A stretch of DNA of 8,054 bases from an uncultured candidate division Zixibacteria bacterium (lineage in GTDB: Bacteria; Zixibacteria; MSB-5A5; GN15; FEB-12). Shown piece by piece: positions 6,699 to 8,054 of the stretch (positions within the stretch are counted from its first letter, which is position 1; the number at the start of each line of letters is the position of its first letter). Under the pieces are notes generated by a model. It ran no database searches, was not told the DNA's origin, and saw only the letters and a program-made list of their open reading frames with translations. The DNA lies in contig CAJVYT010000188.1 of assembly GCA_913009765.1 (NCBI GenBank), forward strand, positions 1-8,054, given 5' to 3'. The translations under genes were made by a program, and so were the position numbers.

Positions 6699-6704
6699 TT
6701 GACA
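6699..6704 (+). promoter_or_regulatory. Candidate -35 box of the tRNA-Thr gene
   Basis: A perfect TTGACA lies 39 bases before the tRNA, at a suitable distance for its promoter. The expected -10 position (about 6721-6728, TTCCTTAG) matches TATAAT poorly. A second similar hexamer, TTGACC, is at 6677-6682. The spacer 6637-6743 between cysS and the tRNA is otherwise AT-rich and empty. Confidence 0.25.
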
Positions 6705-6743
6705 TTACTGAATAATTTTGTTCCTTAGTCATTCATTATTTAA

Positions 6744-6816
6744 GCCATTGTAGCTCAGCAGGCAGAGCAATTGATTTGTAATCAATAGGTCGGGGGTTCG
6801 ATTCCCTCCAATGGCT
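6744..6816 (+). tRNA. tRNA-Thr (anticodon UGU)
   Basis: The 73 bases fold as a complete cloverleaf. The acceptor stem GCCATTG/CAATGGC (6744-6750/6809-6815) pairs perfectly. The D stem is GCTC/GAGC (6753-6756/6765-6768) with an 8-base loop. The anticodon stem is ATTGA/TCAAT (6770-6774/6782-6786) with loop TTTGTAA, giving anticodon TGT at 6777-6779, which reads ACA and other threonine ACN codons. The T stem is GGGGG/CCCTC (6792-6796/6804-6808), with one G-U pair, around TTCGATT. The discriminator is T at 6816. CCA is not encoded and must be added after transcription. It stands alone between cysS and the ABC transporter gene. Confidence 0.96.
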
Positions 6817-6827
6817 TTTTTTATTTT
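6816..6827 (+). terminator. T-run directly after tRNA-Thr
   Basis: Seven T residues (6816-6822), one A and four more T follow the last acceptor-stem base with no spacer. No separate GC-rich hairpin precedes the run, so this is not a classical intrinsic terminator. The folded tRNA acceptor and T arms might act as the upstream structure, or termination may need Rho. The call is tentative. Confidence 0.3.
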
Positions 6828-6841
6828 CCAACAAAACTTAT

Positions 6842-6976
6842 CTTCTGTTCACAATTTGAATCGGTTCCTTATTTACTGAAAGTAGGTTGGCGTTCCGTTG
6901 GTTTGGAATCGTTAGATTTCAAAATCGAGAAATCCAACTACTTCTGTTACTTTTTAATTCAAAATAAGAATCGGTT
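6842..6976 (+). repeat. Imperfect direct repeat in the spacer before the ABC gene
   Basis: CTTCTGTT occurs at 6842-6849 and again at 6941-6948. GAATCGGTT occurs at 6858-6866 and again at 6968-6976. The two words keep the same order, with 8 bases between them in the first copy and 19 in the second. This may be a decayed tandem duplication of about 100 bases surrounding the inverted repeat at 6880-6943. No reading frame of useful length exists on either strand. Confidence 0.35.
6880..6943. repeat. Inverted-repeat element with competing stems
   Basis: AAGTAG-g-TTGG (6880-6890) pairs with CCAACTACTT (6934-6943) to make a 10-bp stem with one bulged G. Inside it, GTT-a-GATTTC (6911-6920) pairs with GAAATC-c-AAC (6929-6938) as a 9-bp stem with one mismatch and an 8-base loop. 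The two stems share bases 6934-6938, so both cannot form fully at once. The outer arm resembles GTAGGTTGG-type dispersed bacterial palindromes that I recall, so a decayed REP-like element is one reading and a structured RNA another. It lies upstream of the predicted ABC promoter, so it is unlikely to be in that leader. Confidence 0.4.
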
Positions 6977-7046
6977 TTAAGCTGCTTTTTCTTTTAAATT
7001 CTGTCAAATCTAATTCCGATAATAGCAATAGCATAACATTTTTATC

Positions 7047-7075
7047 TTGAATCCGTAAAGGATAGAAATTATTAT
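7047..7075 (+). promoter_or_regulatory. Promoter of the ABC transporter operon
   Basis: TTGAAT (7047-7052), a 17-base spacer and TATTAT (7070-7075) match the sigma70 consensus at 4 of 6 and 5 of 6 positions. The start site would be about 7082, giving a leader of about 20 bases that contains AAGGGA (7089-7094), 7 bases before the ATG at 7102. Promoter, ribosome-binding site and start codon are in good register, which makes this the most convincing promoter in the window. Confidence 0.6.
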
Positions 7076-7101
7076 ATTGAAAATATATAAGGGACAAAAA
7101 G

Positions 7102-8031
7102 ATGAATGTCGTCACGGTAAATGAGTTGACTAAAATATATCATACAGGAATGAAAAAAGGCGGGATAACAGCTCTTGATACTGTTACACTCCAAATTGAA
7201 CCGGGGGAAATTTTCGGGCTGCTTGGTCCAAATGGAGCCGGTAAAACTACATTATTTAAACTGCTCTTGGGTATCAGTTCGGTAACATCAGGCGAGGCGA
7301 CACTTTTGGGATATCCGCCGTCAAATCCAAAATCACGAGAGAAAATCGGATATTTACCAGAAAACCATCGCTTTCCTGACCATTTGACCGGTTTGGGGCT
7401 GCTGATGCTTACCGGTAGAATGTTTAATCTAAAAGATGGTGTTATTTCAAAAAGAGCAGATGAATTACTTAAGTTAGTTGATATGACTAAGTGGGCAAAT
7501 ACAAAAATAAAAAAATATTCCAAGGGAATGCTGCAGCGGGTTGGTTTAGCTCAAGCAATGATAAATGATCCTGAAGTTTTGTTTTTGGATGAACCGACAG
7601 ATGGTGTTGATCCGGTCGGCAGAGCAGAGATTAAAAACGTTATGCAAAAAATTCGAGATGACGGTAAAACGATTATTTTAAATTCTCATCTGTTATCCGA
7701 AGTTGAAATGGTTGCCGATAGAGTTGCAATTTTACAAAATGGTAAACTTGCTAAAATTGGTTCGGTTGATGAGATGACCAATAAAAAACTACAGTATGAA
7801 ATTCAAGCAGAATTTCGTGAGACATTGTTTGATATTCCATCTGATATTGGGAAACTCCAAACACTTTCAAGAGGAAGAATGGTTGTTGAGCTGGTTGATG
7901 AGTCGAAAATTAACTGGGTAATAGATGCACTCCGGCATAAAAAAATATCAATCAGAGTTGTGAAGCCGATAAAAATTACTCTGGAGCAGTCATTTATTGA
8001 AACAGTCACTCACAAGAAAGAGGGTGTCTAA
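7102..8031 (+). CDS. ABC-2-type transporter ATP-binding protein
   Basis: This 309-residue cytoplasmic ATPase powers an ABC exporter, probably of the ABC-2 (NatA/CcmA/DrrA-like) class. Visible motifs are Walker A GPNGAGKTT (42-50), a Q-loop region GYLPENHRF (83-91) with Glu87 where Gln is usual, the signature YSKGMLQR (139-146, a form of LSGGQ), Walker B VLFLDEP (159-165), the D-loop around GVDP, and switch His196 in LNSHLLSE. The YLPE and SKGM variants are common in this ABC-2 group and do not suggest inactivity. Residues after about 225 form the C-terminal accessory domain seen in this class (DUF4162-like). It has its own promoter and an AAGGGA ribosome-binding site, separate from the ispD-cysS block. 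The next gene starts on the base after its stop, as expected for the permease partner. The substrate cannot be inferred. Confidence 0.93.
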   Translation: MNVVTVNELTKIYHTGMKKGGITALDTVTLQIEPGEIFGLLGPNGAGKTTLFKLLLGISSVTSGEATLLGYPPSNPKSREKIGYLPENHRFPDHLTGLGLLMLTGRMFNLKDGVISKRADELLKLVDMTKWANTKIKKYSKGMLQRVGLAQAMINDPEVLFLDEPTDGVDPVGRAEIKNVMQKIRDDGKTIILNSHLLSEVEMVADRVAILQNGKLAKIGSVDEMTNKKLQYEIQAEFRETLFDIPSDIGKLQTLSRGRMVVELVDESKINWVIDALRHKKISIRVVKPIKITLEQSFIETVTHKKEGV

Positions 8032-8054
8032 ATGAACGGATTTTTTAAAGATAC
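8032..8054 (+). CDS. 5' end of the following gene, probably the ABC permease (partial)
   Basis: An ATG directly follows the TAA of the ATPase gene, and GAGGG (8020-8024) lies 7 bases upstream as a ribosome-binding site. Only MNGFFKD and two bases of the next codon are inside the window. ATPase genes of this class are usually followed by the ABC-2 permease, and a short polar N-terminus of this kind fits one. The identity rests on position rather than on sequence. Confidence 0.5.

Noticed and set aside
7348..7365. Glu87 in place of the Q-loop Gln in the ABC ATPase as a sign of a degenerate protein.
   Set aside because: The YLPE form is common in ABC-2-type ATPases; Walker A, Walker B, signature and switch His are all intact.
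1..8054. CRISPR array, prophage, insertion sequence, toxin-antitoxin pair or biosynthetic cluster.
   Set aside because: I found no regular repeat-spacer pattern, transposase, integrase, phage gene or paired toxin-like gene; nearly all coding DNA is housekeeping.

Overview
The window is an AT-rich stretch of bacterial chromosome made up mostly of housekeeping genes. Peptidoglycan synthesis (D-Ala-D-Ala ligase) and the non-mevalonate isoprenoid pathway (IspD, IspF) mark it as bacterial. TGA is used as a stop (ispF, dedA), so the code is standard. The gene mix, an M42 peptidase and palindromic intergenic repeats are compatible with an uncultivated lineage near the Fibrobacterota-Chlorobiota-Bacteroidota group or a similar candidate phylum. 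That placement is a guess from style; no single feature fixes the taxonomy.

Layout. Positions 1-84 hold no gene I can support. A small uncharacterised gene lies on the minus strand (85-315). A 229-base divergent spacer follows, carrying a likely -10 box for the small gene and a two-part REP-like palindromic repeat. From 545 to 6636 seven genes run on the plus strand with almost no spacing: ispD, ispF, a DedA-family membrane protein, ddl, a HAD-family hydrolase, an M42 metallopeptidase and cysS. The first four overlap one another by 8, 8 and 4 bases and are probably translationally coupled. A 465-base non-coding stretch (6637-7101) follows. It contains a single tRNA-Thr(UGU), a region of inverted and direct repeats, and a good sigma70-like promoter. 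That promoter leads into an ABC-2-type transporter ATPase (7102-8031), and the next gene begins directly after its stop codon and is cut by the window edge.

How the genes fit together. IspD and IspF make precursors of isopentenyl diphosphate, from which undecaprenyl phosphate is built. Some DedA-family proteins recycle undecaprenyl phosphate across the membrane. Ddl makes the D-Ala-D-Ala end of the peptidoglycan stem peptide. The coupled block can therefore be read as a lipid-carrier and cell-wall precursor unit, with CysRS, a peptidase and a phosphatase-like protein carried behind it.

I do not see a new defence, mobile or biosynthetic system here. The points most worth checking are the unusual ATP-loop sequence of Ddl, the DedA link to the lipid carrier, the REP-like element upstream of ispD, the competing stems at 6880-6943, and the unknown small protein.
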